Positions 61,127 through 64,000 of a stretch of DNA of 64,000 nt are shown here, one piece after another; position 1 is the first letter of the stretch, and each line of letters starts with the position of its first letter. This DNA is from Dolomedes plantarius (taxonomy: Eukaryota; Arthropoda; Arachnida; Araneae; Dolomedidae): assembly GCA_907164885.2 (NCBI GenBank), contig OU015497.1, positions 63,785,077 through 63,849,076 of the forward strand, given 5' to 3'. The notes below the pieces were generated by a model, which made no database searches, had not been told where the DNA came from, and worked only from the letters and a program-made list of their open reading frames with translations. Position numbers and translations under genes: made by a program.

Positions 61127-61565
61127 TGTAAGGTATACACAAGATTCGATTCACAAGAATCGAACTTTTGAGTGAATTAAAGAAGCTGCTTCAGATATGC
61201 TAATTTTGGCATACGCGCTTAGTATAAATACCACGCAGCGTCATTAATGAAAAGAAAGGGAGTTGTTGTTAAGGTTGAAAAGGTGTTATCCTGCGCTAGT
61301 GCTTTACGGGCCAGAAGTTTACGTGGCAGTACTGCTGGTTTGACTTACTGTTCGTGAGTATAAAAATATATTGTTCTTAAAAAGCTGTATTTACATTCCG
61401 TACAAGTAGTACGCATGCTTATTGCTGTAAAAGCCAATTATATGTGCAGCGAATTCAATAAACATTATTTCATGTATAAACTGTGTTTGTATATAATTCA
61501 AATAGAGTGCCACTTCAAATTATATACACCCAAGTCTGGGTAGAAGTGAGCATAGATTCTCTATA
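61127..61565 (+). repeat. 3' LTR
   Basis: Identical by eye to 58064-58502. Confidence 0.95.
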
Positions 61566-61619
61566 ACCTGACTGAATATATGAAGAAACTAATGCTGGCA
61601 ACTCGCAGAAAATAAATAG

Positions 61620-62870
61620 AAATATTTTCAACTTATAGGATCTCAGAGAGTAACATTACCAAACCTGATGTAAATGTCTCGCCTATGGTTACGATGCTCA
61701 ATATTTAAAAATAAATCGGGTTTTTTTTAGGTTTTGTATATATACAAAGCCATGTATATTTGTAAAAGCCATTCCTAAGCCATTCCTACATGTAAGCCAG
61801 GTCAAACTCAAAATGCACCTATACCTCGCTATACGTCCACTCTTTATACGGCATTTCGCTATAACGGCCTTTTTTAATTATGGCACTTATTCGATTTATG
61901 GCCTACAATGTTTCGTTATACAGCCACAACAGCGGAAAGTGATGATGACAGCATATTATAGCTTAGTGATTCTTCATGTTAAGGTTCGCCATCGCATTAA
62001 AACAGTTTTAAAACATTTTATTTTATGTTTTTTATTATATGTATACATATGTGCATATGATTTCTTATGTTTTTTTGTTTATATGTTTATTTTTTGAATT
62101 AATGTTTATTATTACATTGTTTTGTACTTTTATTTTTATGTAAGCATTTTTGTTGGAAATAAAAAAAATAAAATGCTTTATGACCTAAAAACTATATTAT
62201 TTATAAAAAATCGGAACAGATCCAATTAAGTTTGTATGGGTTTGTATCAAAATAATTGATTCGTTATACGTCTTTTCGCTTTACGGCCAAAATTTAAAAC
62301 ATATTTTAAACTTTATTTTTTGAATTTCTGTTTATTATTACATTGTTTTGTACTTTTATTTTTATGTAAGCATTTTTATTGGAAATAAAAAGAATAAAAT
62401 GCTTTATGACCTAAAAACTATATTATTTATAAAAAATCGGAACAGATCCAATTAAGTTTGTATGGGTTTGTATCAAAATAATTGATTCGTTATACGTCTT
62501 TTCGCTTTACGGCCAACTTTTCTGGAACGTATCTAGGCCGTAAAGCGAGGTATGGGTGTATTTACAACTCCATAGGATCTAGATGAACTACATTTTCAGA
62601 CCTGATGTAATTTTCTCGGTATCGGATCTAAAAAAAATCGTTGTTATAAGTTTGGTATTTGGGTAGAACCATGTATGTTTGTGTTAGCCATTCCAATGTC
62701 ATGGTATATAAAATTCAGGCCAAATATTTTCAACTCTTAAAGGATCTAAGTAAATAACATTACCTAACCTGATGCAATTGTCTCGGAATCGGTAAAATTT
62801 GAACAAATTCGTCGTTTAAGTTAAGTATTTTGGGTAGAAACATGTATATATGTATATGACCTTGTAAAAC
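61620..62870 (+). repeat. Three diverged tandem units of about 165 bp, split by a MITE
   Basis: Units start near 61622, 62564 and 62727. Each contains CAACT-x-x-TAGGATCT, AACCTGATGTAA (or variant), TGTCTCGG-like and CATGTATATTTGT-like words, and GCCATTCC in two of them. The first and second are separated by the insertion at 61816-62558. Confidence 0.65.
61816..62558. mobile_element. Tigger/pogo-like MITE, 743 bp, with internal duplication
   Basis: The left end CACCTATACCTCGCTATACG and the right end, complement of CACCCATACCTCGCTTTACG, are inverted repeats next to TG/TA. Inside, a segment of about 200 bp (about 62093-62290) is repeated almost exactly at about 62313-62512, including TTCGTTATACGTCTTTTCGC. 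No transposase segment was recognised. Confidence 0.82.
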
Positions 62871-63530
62871 TTTTCTGTGAGAAAATGGGCCTAAATCTTG
62901 AATTTACGGACTTGACAACGAATGCTCCAACCATTTAGCAACCATGGTTAGGGAAAAAACATAATAAGGAATTTACAATACCAACAGGCAGAGACCAGAT
63001 GTTGAACATGGTTACTTAACCCTGAGGAAAGGTATGCACAGTCTATTTAAGTAATTTTTTTTTCGATGACTCCCTTAAACATTGCACCTTTTCTTTTTCC
63101 AAGCCAACGCACAATATGCTATCCCATACATGTATAATAATATATTTATATATATTCATTCGTTGCTGAAGCTTCATTCTATGATGAGAATTTCGTCATT
63201 GACTTCATTGTTGATCCAATTCTTTAAACGGCTTTATTGTTGTTGGGCTGTTCGTTGTTGTAGCTGTCAATTATTGTTTAAAACCCGAGTTTCATACATT
63301 TATGTCGGTATTCAACGGACTGATTATTTTACCTATAAGAAAAGTTGGTGTGTAGAACTGTGTTCGGGAAATGCTAGGGAGCATCGCCTATCTCCTACTA
63401 GGTGGGCGATAACGAGACCCCCCTTGACTCGTTTCGTCTCTTCAGCTCCCAGGTTTTTGAAAATTCAATATAGTTATGCCAATATTGCAAGGAATATTTA
63501 TCTACGAATACACCACACAAATATCAATAA
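62871..63530. other. Stretch without recognised gene
   Basis: A 150-residue plus-strand frame (63082-63534) crosses here. It has no recognisable domain and its start lies in a T-run, so I do not call it a gene. 63230-63270 resembles the GTTGTTGTAG-type tail sequence of the SINEs. Confidence 0.45.
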
Positions 63531-63534
63531 ATAG

Positions 63535-63700
63535 CCGCCCCTATTGTATAGAGGTTGGCATCGTGAGCTGCCATAAGATGGGTTCGGGTTCAAATCCTGA
63601 ATAAAGCTTGTTCGTTTCCATGTCGTCGTCCCCCCCCCCATAGGGAGAAATGCTAGCTCACCTAATATGGGGATCTCATAAAGTAGCCAGCAAAAACATC
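63535..63700 (+). mobile_element. tRNA-headed SINE-like sequence
   Basis: TATAGAGGTTGGCATCG has D-arm-like character and GGGTTCAAATCCTG is a B box with a partly paired T stem. No acceptor pairing is seen. A C-run and GAAATGCTAGCTCACC follow. Confidence 0.5.
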
Positions 63701-63725
63701 GGTGAATAACAAAAGGCGAATGCCT

Positions 63726-63728
<3 letters not shown>

Positions 63729-63789
<61 letters not shown>
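63729..63789. repeat. (TA)n microsatellite
   Basis: About 60 bp TA array, insertion site of the element end at 63790. Confidence 0.93.
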
Positions 63790-63791
<2 letters not shown>

Positions 63792-64000
63792 GGGTGATCC
63801 GAAAGTCAGGACGAACTTTAAAAATGAATAATTCGAAAACGAATAAAGTTAAAAAGATGCGGTTTGCACCAAACGGATGGTAAAGAAGCCGGGTTTTGTG
63901 TGGCTACGAAAAAAAATAGTTCTGTTGGCGACCAACAGATGGCGCTATAGTTTTTATTTCACCAAAAAATGATTTACAAATGAAAAAATGTTTACAAGTT
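63790..64000. mobile_element. Left end of a long-TIR element, runs off the window
   Basis: TA followed by CCGGGTGATCCGAAAGTC, with AGATGGCGCT at 63937-63946, 147 bp inside. It has the same terminus and motif geometry as the complete members at 37780, 48829 and 56134. Confidence 0.7.

Larger units (their letters stand above)
58064..61565 (+). mobile_element. Non-autonomous LTR retrotransposon, Gag-like only, 3502 bp
   Basis: Two 439-bp LTRs that I find identical by eye bound a 2624-bp interior. A primer binding site follows the 5' LTR and a purine tract precedes the 3' LTR. The interior holds one long frame beginning with a capsid-type domain. No protease, RT, RNase H or integrase motif is found on either strand. 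Identical LTRs imply a very recent insertion. A target-site duplication is not apparent with the boundaries used; CAG precedes both LTR copies, so the true start could be up to three bases earlier. Confidence 0.92.

Noticed and set aside
63082..63534. 150-residue frame
   Set aside because: It starts in low-complexity sequence, crosses SINE-like sequence and has no domain or splice context.

Overview
This window looks like 64 kb of intergenic or intronic DNA from an arthropod, most probably an orb-weaving spider. It is very AT-rich, has long (TA)n microsatellites, and shows no convincing host exon. Almost everything recognisable is a transposable element or its remains. The spider assignment is an inference from memory: the Tc1-like transposases (for example 25272-26685), the tRNA-headed SINEs and the long-TIR mariner-related elements resemble repeats I associate with spider genomes. 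I ran no search.

Layout. 1-688 is the open 3' part of a reverse-transcriptase-like frame on the minus strand, cut by the window edge. 2521-3116 is a Tigger-like MITE that keeps a transposase tail. 4602-5902 is a complete but dead Tc1/mariner element with 41 residues between its last two acidic residues. 7.8-8.1, 13.1-13.4, 14.3-14.7, 23.2-23.3, 36.6-37.0 and about 63.5 kb carry tRNA-derived SINEs or SINE heads. 9.26-12.75 kb holds three Tc1 relics, one complete with both TIRs (10305-11533). 19.7-20.8 kb holds a mariner relic and a dispersed repeat whose inverted partner is at 34 kb. 21.9-22.4 kb is a Tc1 tail. 25272-26685 is a nearly intact Tc1 element. 27151-29413 is a piggyBac element with internal deletion, and 31.8-33.2 kb a much older piggyBac-like relic. 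34.6 and 36.2 kb hold TTAA-type and hAT-type MITEs.

37780-39382, 48829-49449, 54369 onward, 56134-57742 and 63790 onward belong to one superfamily of long-TIR elements. All share a ten-base motif (AGATGGCGCT-like) about 145 bp from each terminus. 40390-41138 is a second Tigger-like MITE and 41299-42614 a DD34D mariner. 44405-45162 is a large almost perfect inverted repeat. It is followed by a minus-strand sequence that folds as a minimal hammerhead ribozyme of Penelope-like type (45216-45256) and by a 39-nt perfect palindrome (45573-45611). 51.2-54.05 kb is a 5'-truncated LINE with reverse transcriptase and RNase H. 58064-61565 is the youngest element: an LTR retrotransposon with two apparently identical 439-bp LTRs, a tRNA-Lys-type primer site, and one long intact Gag-like frame but no pol.

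How the parts relate. No cellular pathway is encoded. The elements interact as a transposon community. TA-targeting elements sit inside (TA)n arrays, MITEs are deletion derivatives of Tigger, piggyBac and long-TIR elements, SINEs share tails, and the gag-only LTR element presumably borrows reverse transcriptase and integrase in trans. All transposases with both ends visible carry stops or frameshifts. The only long undamaged frames are the Gag-like protein, the edge-truncated RT-like frame and the RT half of the LINE, which lacks its motif A aspartate.
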